Positions 11,301 to 21,699 are shown, counted from the stretch's first letter. The stretch is DNA of 64,000 bases from Asterias amurensis (GCF_032118995.1 NC_092665.1:11140512-11204511); one strand, 5' to 3'. Notes: a model not told the origin generated them from the letters alone. Numbers and translations are program-made.

Positions 11301-14300
11301 TTGGGTCCAGTTCTTCACACCTACGTTTAACTCTTCCCCAGCCGCTGATCAACAGACTGGTTCCCGACGCAACATCACTGTTAGCACTCACGATAGGAAT
11401 AGTCTGCACCCGGTTGGAGAGCACCACAGCGTTATCCAATTTGATGAGTGCGATATCGCTGTCTACTGTCGCGGGGTCAAATTTGTCATGCTTTAACCAT
11501 TTGCCTGAAATGATAGTAGCGCCATCTGCCGCCGTGTCACGGAGGTCATGGAAGCCAACACCTACCCACACATCAACCGGCCTATTTGAAGAGAAAACAA
11601 ATAACACCAGCTCGAAAGTTTTATCATTTTAATAAGGATTGTGTTTCGTAGTTTAGACATACAAATATTTACAAGTATGCGTAAACTTTACTACATAGCT
11701 AAACGGGGCTGGCCACTACTGCAGCAGTGTGGCGCCCTCGCGTGAAGCTGTGCATTTTCATTGCTTCAACATGGCGGCAGGATGACGTCATTGAATAAGG
11801 TCCGTGATAAGCCTAGATCTGACAATGCAAGAATGATCCTTTGTAAAACAAAACAAAAAAGTGAAGTGCGAAATGTTTCTTGGTTTGACATGCGGATAGT
11901 GAGAAAGACGGAAGTCAAGTCCGGAATGAAGGTATCTTTGTAAAGGTAGTGGACACAATTGGTAATCACTGAAAATAGTTGTAAGCATAAAAACTTACTT
12001 GTTAACGATCAATGGAGAGCTGTTATATTGTGAAAAAAAACGGCTCCCTCTGAAGTAACGTAGTTTTCGAGAAAGAAGTAATTTTCCACGAACTTGATTT
12101 CGAGACCTCGGAAATAGATTTTGAGGTATCGAAATCAAGCACCTGAAGGCACACAATTCTTGTGACGGGTGTTTTTGTCTTTCATTATTATCTCGCAACT
12201 TCGCCGACCAATTGAGCTCAAATTTTCACAGGTTTGTTATTTTATGCATATTATGTTGAGATACACCAAGTAAGAAGACTGGTCTTTGACAATTTACCAA
12301 GATTGTCCAGTGTCTTTAAAGCATCATGCTGTATGCCACTTACCCAACACAGTGAGCTGCCGACAATACCCACTGTGGATGAACAAGGGTACCACCACAG
12401 AATTGATCTTCACCATCGTTACTGCCAAGAATTGATACCTGGTACGGGCGACTTTCCAACGGGGCCTCCACTCCCCCGACGATCAGACTCCGGGAATCTA
12501 TAAGATGGCTCGATGAAAACCCTGAATTATTGTAGAAAGTACAGTGTCTTTTATATTTTAAGTCTCGAATTTTTTTCGAGCATCAAGACAGACTAAAAAA
12601 GGGCAGCGCAAAAAAAATTGTAAAAAGTATATATTAAAATTTCGACTAAAAAAATCCCACAACAATAGGAGACTTTTGCACGCTAGGTGGCAGCAGACTT
12701 ACCAGGTAAAAAAAAAAGTTCATTGTTTACTGTGGCCCTTTTCGAAACCACGGCTTCGGCTTTGGATTCGGCTTCAGCCCGTCTGAAGCCCTGAGCACGT
12801 ATACGCTCAATGTCAAAAACAGTCAATCTAGCCTGAGCCGAATCTGGAGCCGAAGCCGTGGTTTCGAAAAGGGCCGTAGTTCTGAGCACGACATTATCGA
12901 AAACAATGGATTTCACCTTGTAAGTCTGCTGCCACCAAGCGTTCCAAAAGTACCCTACTGTAAAGGAAAAATTGTATAGATAGATAGATAACTAGATAAA
13001 CAAATAAAGATAACAATAATGCGACGGAAAGCAGACCTACCAAGTCTCACGCATTAGGCGTGAGACTCGCGCATTTGGGCTCTGTCTCACGCTCACACGC
13101 ACAGCAACCATTTTCTCACGCATTGGGGCCAGACCGGGAAAAAAATAAAAAATAACGACAATGCATTGCCAAATCGCGCTCATGTGTACAAAAAACGCAA
13201 TCTACAATGTAGATTGCGCGCAGTTTATCAGAATCATCAACTTGCTGCCGTACAAACAGAGCGCAAATTTGCAGATTGCGCACGCTTTTGCTCTCCCAGC
13301 AGGTTCAGCTAAAATTCGGCAGAGCGCAAAACGCTTATTGCGCACAAGTTTTCCCCGGTTCGTTTAGCAAATTCGTTAAATGCGCTCCACTAGCGAAGAC
13401 ACAACAGGCAGAAGAAGTGAGCGGACGATTTTGGACATCATTTTTAGTCGATTTTATTTTTATTTTGGGGGGAACTAATCTGACACAATCGTACCTTCAC
13501 ATTAACCATCAACATCTCCTGTGTACCTCATGTGAGTTTTAATTATTCTGAACAGGTTTTTTTATGCATTTTGGAACACTTTTTTGTCCACAATTAAAAT
13601 AATCTTTTTTTTTTTTTTTAAATATATATAAAAAAAGTTGGGCGGCGATTTCGAAAGGCCTTCTAAATCTGACGATTTTTTTTTCCGGGGGGAGGGGTGG
13701 TGGTGAGCTTTGAAAAATCTCACGCAAAGCTGGCCTCTGGACTTGGCATCTCTGGGAAAGAGATGCCACGCTTAAAAAAAAACTAAAATTGGAAAATAAT
13801 TACAAAAATCTACGATTATATTTATTCTAGTGACCGGTTCGATCAATGCTTAACTCTGCTCCCAAACAGTGGTAGCTTTTTCCTAGAAAGTGGCTTTTAC
13901 CAGGATTTTGCCGGTGTTACGATACGAAAGTGATGAAAAGAACGACCAAATTTCATGACAATTATTTCGTATTTTATTCTTCTAGTGTGTAAGACACCAA
14001 CAAGTTGTCTATTACGCACCCTCTCAACCGTAAACCGGTCATCACAGTGCGATTACCGGTTAACAGTAGGAACGAATTGTTCTCCTATGTAGGCCTGCGT
14101 TGTCTATGTCTCTCATTCCATTGCTCTTTGCACTGTGTGGAGTTTATGCACTCAATCGTGAACAAAACTAGACAATGTACACGTGGAGAGAGACAAATGC
14201 TACATATCTCCTTTTTAGAGACACGATTAAGTGCACAGAAATACGAAACAAATCTGGAGCAAGAGGCACCATTAGACAATTCATAAAAACAAGCTTTTAA

Positions 14301-14703
14301 AGCCCTTGACACACTTGGTAACCAGGACAGATGAGAAGATGGAGAGATGACATCAGCGTATGTTATACAGGAACAACATGGACAAGAAGTGCAAGAAACA
14401 AAAACAAACGGCATAGGGCGACATCTTACACTGGATAAACACAGCCTGAACGATGATGATGAAATCGAGAGTGAAAACTATGCAAATAAATATTCGGTTA
14501 CCTCAAACCCCTTCACTTTGTTTCCATTTGAAGGCTTACCTACTATCATGACTTTTTGACTATTATTTTGATCAACCCCAAATCGAGAGTAAAAATAGTA
14601 TGCAACTACCGTCAATCTTCCATTGACCTCGAACCTCGTGACCTTACTGTCTGTACTTACCAAAAGCCAGGGAGAGGCTGACGAGAAACACTGCGACTCT
14701 CAT
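8121..14703 (-). CDS. Secreted trypsin-like S1 serine protease (five exons, 262 aa)
   Basis: Exons are 14661-14703, 12344-12497, 11325-11581, 9424-9569 and 8121-8309; phases agree throughout. A signal peptide ([14 protein letters not shown]) is followed by a very short propeptide and the mature N-terminus IVGGVEAP. The catalytic triad is His63 (SAAHC), Asp108 (DSDIALIKL) and Ser203 (QDSGGP). Asp197, six residues before the serine, is the trypsin-type S1 pocket residue, so cleavage after Lys/Arg is predicted. [18 protein letters not shown] forms the pocket wall. Two oddities: Leu rather than Arg/Lys precedes IVGG, and Gln replaces the usual Gly before DSGGP. It is probably extracellular (digestive, coelomic or developmental); paralogues are too many to name it. 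Confidence 0.85.
8715..8839. repeat. Foldback element, GGGTGCGTTCGTTTAGC family
   Basis: The left end GGGTGCGTTCGTTTAGCTTC faces the right end GCTAAACGAACGCACCC. Inner arms carry CCCTGGGTCGACCCCG and GGGGTATACCCAGGG, and the core is GGACGAACGTTCGTCC. A second, larger copy lies at 56785-57035. Confidence 0.65.
9165..9330. repeat. Direct duplication, ~48 bp, 117 bp apart
   Basis: CATGGGCTGAAGGAGGATG through AGAGGGCGCTACAT (9165-9213) recurs imperfectly as CGTGGGCTGAGGGAGGGTG through AGAGGCCGCTACAT (9282-9330). It lies in a protease intron. Confidence 0.4.
9424..9569 (-). CDS. Protease exon 4 (S1 specificity pocket)
   Basis: The acceptor is TTTCTGTTGCAG and the donor TGCACG before GTAAGT. It encodes [34 protein letters not shown]. 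The aspartate in KDSC is the pocket-base residue of trypsins. Confidence 0.82.
10462..10622. repeat. Foldback element (~160 bp)
   Basis: Arms ATTGACTGCTTTGAGTGCT and AGCAATCAAT enclose ATGGTTAAAACTATG and its inverse. The tight core is GGTGATCCCCGGAGCGTTCT facing AGAACGCTCCGGGGATCACC, with a short CCGAGGCGAAGCCGAGG turn. It would form a very stable hairpin. Confidence 0.65.
10741..10804. repeat. Two back-to-back hairpins
   Basis: GCCGTGTGCTAGTCTGTC then GGACTAGCACACGGC forms one hairpin. GCCGTGTGCTAGTCTTC then GGACTAGTGCATGGC forms a second with nearly the same stem. Confidence 0.6.
10911..11288 (-). repeat. Family-1 TTAA foldback element, left end truncated
   Basis: Reverse orientation. 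It begins within the terminus (TGGTAATTGTCAAAGACCAG) and ends GTGTCCACTGCCTTTAA, 37 bp from protease exon 3. The internal hairpin around GAGACCTCCAAATTCTAAAT is present. Confidence 0.7.
11325..11581 (-). CDS. Protease exon 3 (catalytic Asp)
   Basis: It encodes [42 protein letters not shown] and [10 protein letters not shown]. The donor AAAC before GTAGGT is the only one that gives phase 1 and reads straight into the next exon's [11 protein letters not shown]. Confidence 0.82.
11941..12319 (+). repeat. Family-1 TTAA foldback element
   Basis: Forward orientation, from AAAGGTAGTGGACACAATTG to GTCCAGTGTCTTTAA. Its right end is 24 bp from the donor of protease exon 2, inside the intron. Confidence 0.72.
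12344..12497 (-). CDS. Protease exon 2 (mature N-terminus and catalytic His)
   Basis: The acceptor is CATCTTATAG and the donor GTTGG before GTAAGT. It encodes DSRSL then [38 protein letters not shown]. Cys pairs flank the histidine as in chymotrypsin-fold enzymes. Confidence 0.82.
12681..12941. repeat. Inverted-repeat element interrupted by a second foldback
   Basis: Outer ends CGCTAGGTGGCAGCAGACTT and TCTGCTGCCACCAAGCG match the element at 6616-6752. Where that copy reads GTTTACGTAGTTCTGA, this one reads GTTTAC, then about 140 bp of foreign palindrome, then GTAGTTCTGA. Confidence 0.65.
12734..12875. repeat. Inner foldback inserted in the element above
   Basis: GGCCCTTTTCGAAACCACGG faces CCGTGGTTTCGAAAAGGGCC, followed by CTTCGGCTTTGGATTCGGCT and its inverse. 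The interior is short (CTGAGCACGTATACGCTCA). Confidence 0.65.
12942..14660 (-). other. Protease intron 1, no further gene
   Basis: This stretch is intronic. It holds a short GATA run near 12975, a GCGAG/CTCGC-rich patch near 13040-13110, a hairpin ACGCAATCTACAATGTAGATTG at about 13195-13216, and T- and A-runs near 13610. No splice-supported coding segment is seen. Confidence 0.45.
14661..14703 (-). CDS. Protease exon 1 (signal peptide)
   Basis: ATG at 14701-14703 opens [14 protein letters not shown], a short positively charged start followed by a hydrophobic core. The donor is GCTTTTG before GTAAGT, phase 1. Confidence 0.78.
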
Positions 14704-14787
14704 TGTGCTAGTTTGATGAGAGGAAACTCAGCGGCTATACCTCATGTAGATTGTCCAACGATGGTTTAAAAAACAACACAAATTCTA

Positions 14788-14796
14788 CTTTTATAG
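14788..14796 (-). promoter_or_regulatory. TATA box of the protease gene
   Basis: CTATAAAAG on the minus strand lies about 85 nt upstream of the protease ATG. That places a start site near 14760 and leaves a short 5' UTR. TATA boxes are common in strongly expressed secreted-protease genes. Confidence 0.6.
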
Positions 14797-14829
14797 CCTC
14801 GTGTAATCTTATCATCGCATACGGAGGGA

Positions 14830-15680
14830 AAGTAATTTGAACAGCTGAAATGAATGCTATTGGTGAAAAACCTACATATATGCCCGATTATGAAACTATA
14901 TCATGATAAAACGTTGCAGCGTCCATATCAGTAAGGCAAACACGCGTCAATTTGGGTGTACTTATTTCCATTTTTATCAGTTATCAACAATCGTTGTTTC
15001 TCTAAACAAACTTTAAAAAAAAAAAGGAGATTTCCAAATACAAATGTATTATTGAAGCGGGGTCATCGAACTGTGTCATTAACTTAACCTTTGTTAAAGT
15101 TGTGACTATTATTACTTTCCTTCAAATTTCAGTTGATGAATAATTGAAAAGCACTGCAGCTGTTGGTGGAAGGTTTCTTAAAAGCAAATAATTGTCCAGT
15201 TAAATATACTTCATCCAAAAAACAAAATCTGAATTTTTTTTTATACATGCCTGAATTGTTTCTCCTGTCCGGTCTTGAATGCTGTAGCCAGAGATGCTAT
15301 ACATATCACCAAGCTTCCTGTTTTTTGCCATTTCCCGCGGTTCTCTTTTCGTATCGTTCTATAAGTAGTTGGTTTTACCATTAGTTTGTGTAGCTTCGTA
15401 CATTGAAGAAACATGAATAAAATCCCCCCTCCCCCCCCAAAAAAAAAAAAAAGAAGAAAAAAAAAAGAGATGCGGTTGGTACCCGCTCTCATCTCACTAA
15501 ACGAAGACGAACACGACGTTCGTTTGCAAATACCGGGACCCCTTTTTGCTGTTTTCTCAACAATTATTTAACCGTGTTTTCACCTAACACTTCCACATAC
15601 AATTGTTATGATATCTCTCTTTTTAATTTTGAACTATGACTGTGCACTACGTTGACAAAAACCAATCCACAACGATATAT
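14830..15680. other. Intergenic, low-complexity only
   Basis: Upstream of the protease promoter. It contains an A-rich/C-rich purine-pyrimidine run at about 15424-15470. No gene or named repeat recognised. Confidence 0.4.
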
Positions 15681-16073
15681 TTAAAGGCAGTGGACACTAT
15701 TGGTAATTACTCAAAATAAGTATTAGCATAAAACCGTTCTTGGTAACAAGTAATGGGGAGAGGTTAATAATATAAAACATTGTGAGAAACGGCTCCCTCT
15801 AAAGTAATGTAGTTTTCGAGAAAGAAGCAATTTTCCATGCACTAATTTGATTTCGAGACCTCAGATTTAGAATTTGAGGTCTCGAAATCAAGCATCTGAA
15901 AGCATACAACTTCGTGTGACAAGGACATTTTTTTTTCTTTCATTATTATCTCGCAACTTCGAAGACCGATTGAGCTCAAATTTTCACAGGTTTGTTATTG
16001 TATGCATATGTTGAGATACACTAACTGTGAAGGCTAGTCTTTGACAATTACCATTAGTGTCCAGTGTCTTTAA
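15681..16073 (+). repeat. Family-1 TTAA foldback element (near full length)
   Basis: TTAAAGGCAGTGGACACTAT at the left, GTGTCCAGTGTCTTTAA at the right, 393 bp. The central self-complementary core is GAGACCTCAGATTTAGAATT then TGAGGTCTCGAAATCAAG. It is one of the best-preserved copies. Confidence 0.78.
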
Positions 16074-16090
16074 TTCTTCGGCATTAATGA

Positions 16091-16416
16091 TTAAATGCAC
16101 TGAACACCGTTGGTTTGTCATCAAAGACCAGTTTCTTACTTGGTGTATCCCAACATATGCATAAAATGACAAATCTGTGAAAATTTTGACTAAATTGTTC
16201 ATCGAAGTTGCAAGAGAATAATGAAAGAAAAACACCCTTGTTGCACAAAATGTGTGTGCTTTCAGAAATGAAATGCCTGAAATATTGTAATATGTTTTAA
16301 TATTTTTAAGAATGTTACTTCAGAGGGAGCCGTTACTCCTCTACACTTTTCATTATACCACGTACGATTTTAGGCTAACATTTATTTTGAGTAATAACCA
16401 ATTATTATTTAGTGCC
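16091..16416 (-). repeat. Diverged family-1 element
   Basis: Reverse orientation. Recognisable blocks (CAAAGACCAGTTTCTTACTT, CAACATATGCATAAAATGAC, TTCAGAGGGAGCCGTT) remain, but the termini are degraded. It sits 17 bp from the better-preserved copy at 15681. Confidence 0.6.
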
Positions 16417-16514
16417 GTATAATCGCAAACACCGGTCATACATTATGCAAACTTGACACGTTCCTCATCTCCAGTTGTCCCAATGGTCAACATATCAAGT
16501 CGTTTCGATAAGAG

Positions 16515-16711
16515 TTAAGCCCGGTTCATACTTCATGCAAATGCGAATGCGAAGCGAATTTGACGTGAATTTGACGTCACAACCCTCCTTTCGCAGCAAT
16601 ATTCGCAAGTGAGTTGAGCAGAGGGCAACTGCTGCGAATTGTTCGTTGCGAATTTGTGACGTCAACATTCGTATCGCATTCGCATTCGCAGCAAGTATGA
16701 ACCAGGCTTAA
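16515..16711. repeat. Foldback element with TTAA ends (~197 bp)
   Basis: TTAAGCCCGGTTCATACTTC faces GTATGAACCAGGCTTAA. The arms continue with GCAAATGCGAATGCGAA and TTCGCATTCGC. The core has TTTGACGTCACAA and TTTGTGACGTCAA. Confidence 0.65.
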
Positions 16712-17338
16712 TAGTTATCTGTACTGCAAGGCAATGTCACGTATAAATCTAATGAATGCTGATGCTGATCTTCCCATTGTAATATCAGTTTTGCCGTGAC
16801 ATTGATTATCACGTAAAAGAAGAGTCCAAATTCCAGCTTGGTTTAAACCCATTCATCTATATTCGAATTGTATTAGTTGTAAAAGGCCAACCTAGCGCTG
16901 GGACCATGGACCAATACACTCAATGAGCCGTGTTGCGATAGTGTGACGTCGGACGTGGATGCTACCATACACGACCATTGTTTAATACGTGCAAGAGAAA
17001 CAAACATTGTGCACAAGACTTTCAAAGCCGAGAACGAGAACGAGTTTGTCTATAATGTTCGGACCATCAAGAATTTACTTTCAAAACAATCATCGTGGTC
17101 ATTTGGTCAGCCAAACCCAAGCTCTTTGTTACACGTCCAATATAAAGACGGGTGAATTTTTTCTGTTACAATGATGTTTTTAAATGAAATAAATGCAATA
17201 GCATTAGATTACACTTGCTCTTTTAACTTACTGGAAATCCTGACAAGAATTCATCGACTGGTCAGTGGCTGTCTCCAAGCTGTTGTTTTTGTAAACATGC
17301 TTCTTACTCTTTTTTGTTTCAAACTCGACAGACAAGAT

Positions 17339-17550
17339 TTAAGGCCCGGACACGCAGCTAGGCCCCGGTAACGAGAACGAAAACGAGAACGATAACGAGA
17401 ACGATAAAAATGCACGCCCTCGATTGGTTGAATTGCTCCATGCAGAATACACCCACGCTTAATCAACTAATCGAGGGCGTGCATTGTTTTCGTTCTCGTT
17501 TTCGTTCTCGTTTCGTTCTCGTTATCGGGGCCTGCGTGGCCGGGCATTAA
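17339..17550. repeat. Foldback element with AACGAGAACG repeats (~212 bp)
   Basis: TTAAGGCCCGGACACGCAG faces CTGCGTGGCCGGGCATTAA. Inner arms are CGAGAACGAAAACGAGAACG facing CGTTCTCGTTTTCGTTCTCG, then ATGCACGCCCTCGATTGG facing its inverse. A degraded relative spans roughly 17930-18290. Confidence 0.65.
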
Positions 17551-17739
17551 TGTTGTAAACTGCTTGTGATATAGTCAAAGTGTTGACAATCGTGACATTT
17601 TTCCTCGGCAGTCGGAAGAATGTATAGAGGTCAGTGGAACAATAAGGCCTACATGTACTTCGGATTAAATCATACCACACAAAACCATATTTCATCGAAA
17701 AACATTATTGCCAAAGATTTTATTTCCCTTAAGGTTTCA

Positions 17740-17912
17740 GGGGTGGATTTCACAAAGGTAGTCCTAACTTAGGACTAGTCCTAGGCAATGCTAAGAGATA
17801 GGACCAGTCCTAAGTTAGGATTAATTACTGGTCCTAACTTAAGACCAGTCCTATCTCTTAGCATTGCCTAGGACAAGTCCTAAGTTAGGACTACCTTTGT
17901 GAAATCCACCCC
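17740..17912. repeat. Near-perfect palindrome (~173 bp)
   Basis: GGGGTGGATTTCACAAAGGT faces ACCTTTGTGAAATCCACCCC. The arms are built of alternating CCTAACTTAGGA-type motifs and GCAATGCTAAGAGATAGGA. A diverged copy is at 32865-33012. The near identity of the arms suggests a recent insertion. Confidence 0.7.
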
Positions 17913-18288
17913 AGTAGACTTTCACCGATAACGACGCAAAGAGAACACATTATATTGGTTGAATTGCTCCGCGCAGAATACGCGCTAGACTTAACTCAAG
18001 CCCCATTCTCGTGTGAGAGGTAACAACCCGTATATATTATAGCATACAGTAGGTAGCCCTACAGTGCGCGCTCGCCGTCAAATGTGGTCCCGAGAATGGC
18101 GTGCGGAACACTGAGGTTTTGGAAGGCAGAGCATCACAGTAGTTTTCTGGGGGATGGCACGGGATTGGGACTTGAGTCAAGTCTAAATACCCGCACGCTT
18201 ATTCCACCATCCTAGGGTATGCATTGTTATGTTCTCGTTTACGTTCGTTTACGTTCTCGTTATTGAGCTAGCCAGTGTGACAGGGTCT

Positions 18289-18666
18289 TTAAAGCCATTG
18301 GACCCTTTCGGTACAGGACAAAAAAAAGTTGACATATTTACAAATATATTACAGGGTTTACAGAAGGTAATGGTGAAAGACTTCTCTTGAAATATTATTC
18401 CATGAAATGCTGTACTTTTTGAGAAAACAGCAAAACAATATAAATTCTCGTTAACGAGAATTACAGATTTATTTTAAACACAATTCCATGTCATGACACG
18501 GAGAAACGCGCAGAAACAAGGGTGGGTTTTTCCGTTGTTTCTCCCGACTCCGATGACCGATTGAGCCTAAATTTTCACAGGTTTGTTATTTGATATAGAA
18601 GTTGTGGTACACAAAGTGTGGGCCTTGGACAACACTGTTAATACCGAAAGGGTCCAATGGCTTTAA
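18289..18666. repeat. Family-2 TTAA foldback element abutting a stop codon
   Basis: TTAAAGCCATTGGACCCTTT at the left faces AAAGGGTCCAATGGCTTTAA at the right, 378 bp. The right-hand TTAA (18663-18666) contains the TAA stop codon of the sulfotransferase-like gene. A second copy is at 44760-45111. Confidence 0.75.
18468..18473 (-). terminator. Possible polyadenylation signal for the sulfotransferase-like gene
   Basis: AATAAA on the minus strand lies about 190 nt after the stop, inside the family-2 element. If used, the whole 3' UTR would be transposon-derived. Confidence 0.3.
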
Positions 18667-19481
18667 GATGGAAGAATGCGTCTTGCGTACAATTTGTCGT
18701 AAAAGGGCTGAGCCACGGCCACCATTTCCTTCACTATGTCAGGTGTCTCCTCTGTTGCCTCGTTGCTGGGTGTTTGATGGGCCTTGTTGAAGCATCGACT
18801 TTCGAGTACAGTGCTCATCCAGTGAAATTCCTCCTCGGCCTCTCTAACCGACTTCGGAACGATCCAGTTGCTCGGCATTCCTGGCTCCCAACTTAAGATG
18901 GATTCGGAGAAAGGCAGTCCCAGTGCGGAGCAATACTTCTGCAGCATGGTGGCTGGGTGGTTTAAGATGTCGTCTGCATCTATAATCACGAGCTGTTGGC
19001 CCAGGTCTTTCTCTACGTAGTCTGCCATCTCTGCCAGCTCACCGTAGCTGAACCCTTTCTGAGGCAACCATCCCCGGAGGCTTGCGTCCCCCTCCTCGCC
19101 GGACATTTTCTTGAACAGTCGGTAGTAAGACATGAATGACTTCATGGGCTTCCGGATCAGGAACGAGTGACGATAGCCCTTTGGGAGGTACTGAAGCCTC
19201 CCCATGACGGCATATGCTAAGTCCTTTATGATGACTGCTTGACGACCTTGAAAGTCCTCCTCCAACTTGTCTTTGACCCATGCATGAGTGTAGTCTACCT
19301 CTGGGGGCACCTCGTCTGGTGGTTTAAGGAGACCGTCTGGACCGAAGTGTTCAGCAGTGCCGTAAGGTTCCATCCATGCAACCGAGCCCTCTATGGTGCT
19401 GAGGCACTTCATGAAAGCTGTCGACAGCGAACGCGGAGTCGACCAACAGAAAACACGATGCTGAGAAACGGACCCAGCCAT
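18663..19481 (-). CDS. Sulfotransferase-fold P-loop protein, 272 aa
   Basis: Single uninterrupted coding exon. ATG at 19479-19481 has good context (ACAATGG). Near the N-terminus RVFCWSTPRSLSTAFMKCL is the P-loop-like 5'-phosphosulfate-binding motif of PAPS-dependent sulfotransferases. YRHSFLIRKPMKSFMSYY matches the 3'-phosphate region. VIIDADDILNHPATMLQKYC and ALGLPFSESILSWEPG are typical of a cytosolic sulfotransferase-like family also found in plants and fungi, sometimes labelled branched-chain-aminotransferase-like. No signal peptide or membrane segment is seen, so it is probably cytosolic. Substrate is unknown. A good acceptor (ATCATTGCAG, near 19512) suggests a 5' UTR intron. The stop codon lies within the TTAA of an adjoining transposable element. 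Confidence 0.85.
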   Translation of the reverse strand: MAGSVSQHRVFCWSTPRSLSTAFMKCLSTIEGSVAWMEPYGTAEHFGPDGLLKPPDEVPPEVDYTHAWVKDKLEEDFQGRQAVIIKDLAYAVMGRLQYLPKGYRHSFLIRKPMKSFMSYYRLFKKMSGEEGDASLRGWLPQKGFSYGELAEMADYVEKDLGQQLVIIDADDILNHPATMLQKYCSALGLPFSESILSWEPGMPSNWIVPKSVREAEEEFHWMSTVLESRCFNKAHQTPSNEATEETPDIVKEMVAVAQPFYDKLYARRILPS

Positions 19482-19519
19482 TGTCAAGGGTTTGAGAGGT
19501 CAGCAGGTTAACTGCAATG

Positions 19520-21690
19520 ATGAAAAATACATACACATTACAGTTTAATTTAACAATTTATAGTGACATTACTTATTAAAAATCAACAACTTGGGCAATT
19601 AAAAACAGATATGAGAACGAAGGTCATAGCCTGCTTCCAATGCGCTTAGTTGTGCACCGCTTCTAAACTGTTCCTACTCGGTGTAAACTGCAGTTATGGT
19701 AACCAACAAAAATCAAATCGACTGTAAAAGACCGGGATGGGTTGCTTTGCCGATTTTGTTTTACTGTGGGTGTACGTGTTTATAAAGGTATTGTCAGGCC
19801 CTAGTTTATGCTTGTATATTTTGTAATATAGTTTTCATCGACCACTCACAGTTGACGTACCGATTTTGTACACAAAGGCGAACAGAGTTCCCACCCCTCC
19901 TAACCAAAGCACTGACCCATGTTAAATGACACCCCTATGACGTGTGGCATTGTCCAGCTTAGGATATCATGGCCCATGAGCTGACCAGTGTAAACGATGG
20001 ACAAATTACAACAACGTCAGCCTGTGTTGACAGCATCCCTTTTCACGGGGACGAATGGTATACTGCAATATGTATACTGCAATAATTGAGAAAACACTTC
20101 CAATAATTTTATGGTTTGATTTTTCCATGATCTGTGACAGTATGATTTTGATATTTATGCGGGCGGTGAAATGGGATCGTCTACATACCTCAGGTGGGCC
20201 TGCATAAAATCGGCAAAGAACAAAACACAGAGGATTCAGTGCAGCATAGGGTGGGACCTCTTTACTGAATAAGAACAGTGTAGTAGACCTACACTGCTTT
20301 CTGAGCTGAGCAGGACAACAACAGACACATGAGGATTTGCTTACCTACAGGAGTTAAATTAGCCCGAAGTCCCATGCGATGAGTCGCAACGCAATAGAAT
20401 TGTACCAAAGTATCTTTGACTGTAGCCCTATTTAGGACTCTTTCTCTGTAGTACAAAACGAAAGTGTCAGGCCGCCAGGGCTACTTTGAGTGTATACCTT
20501 CAGTTCACTATTTTAATGCAGACAACCAGACACCGTGTGCTGAGTCCATATAACCATGGATGAATAACAATGGTATTCAGTATGGTTGTATGGTTAAAGT
20601 GTTCCACATTTCACCTTCAACCATTATTTAATTGACTTCCTTTTTTGTTGTTGAACACACCGACCGGCGGTGACAAGGTCACGTTTTTTGTATTACGCAT
20701 TCAAAGCTCTATGCACAAACTGTACCAGTACATACAGTATACAGTAGGTTACGTGTTCATACAGAGAGGCTACGTGTAGGCCGGGCCTAAACAAAAATTT
20801 ATGAGCGCTCGAGAGCAACTTCATCAGGCTACCGCATCAATAAAGCATCTTGTAGCTTAGGGTTAATTTGGGTAGTTCAAACCATGTTCAAACAAAATGA
20901 AATAAAGGTTGTGTAGCTCCCTAGCCTGTCTCACAAAATATATTTTCAACAAATAATAACACAAATAATACTTTTAGGGGATGGGGAACTAACGCCGGCC
21001 CTAAAAGGGGGGGTGGGGCATCCGCATTTGTCCATGTCTTTAGCGACATAATAAAACCTACACGAAAAAAGAAGTATTTTGACTTCTACCATCATATAGA
21101 GCCTCATGCTACCGTCGATCACGTTCAAAACTTAAAGCACATTATTGCAAGATAGGCCCTACGTAGTTTTTTGGTCAGAAATGGTAACGGTTCCCCTCCA
21201 TTTTCTGTTTTTTTTTCTATAAAAAAAAGTGCATTTATGAAGCTTCTCCACAAATTTTGAGATATTGTATAGTACACGACACTTGTTTTTTGTATGCCTA
21301 TACGACTAAAGTGAGACACGTGCACAAAGTTAAGCACAACTGATCAGTGAAAAATACTAAACTTTAAAAGCGACATATGATAATTGAAGACTGGGGTGTT
21401 TTTGTCACATCATGGAGCTCATGGTCACATGGACTGTGTGATAATATAATGGCAAAGGTGGCGCGAATCAGAAATCACGAAACGGCCTGTCCGTTGGTAT
21501 GTGTATGATTTAGGCCCCTCGGGTCCCGCACTCATCAGTTACCATAAAAACGGCAAAGTTCAGGCTTGCCCATAGCTCATGGGTTACCCCTTCCACACAT
21601 TAGAATAATATTGACATTCTAACATTCAATCAAACTGCAGTAAATTACAAAGGAAGAGTAAACAAAATATGAATTGTAAAATAAAGAAAT
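19520..21690. other. Intergenic, nothing recognised
   Basis: Presumed 5' flank of the sulfotransferase-like gene. Short open frames occur but none has domain signals or splice support. A small direct repeat (GTATACTGCAAT, twice) lies near 20060-20090. Confidence 0.45.
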
Positions 21691-21699
21691 TACGGTGCC

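Noticed and set aside
14005-14414. Opposed 93- and 109-codon frames in protease intron 1
   Set aside because: No domain or splice support, and they overlap each other on opposite strands in intronic sequence.
18657-19511. Overlapping plus-strand frames opposite the sulfotransferase-like gene
   Set aside because: They lack domain signals. The minus-strand frame has clear family motifs and a good start context.
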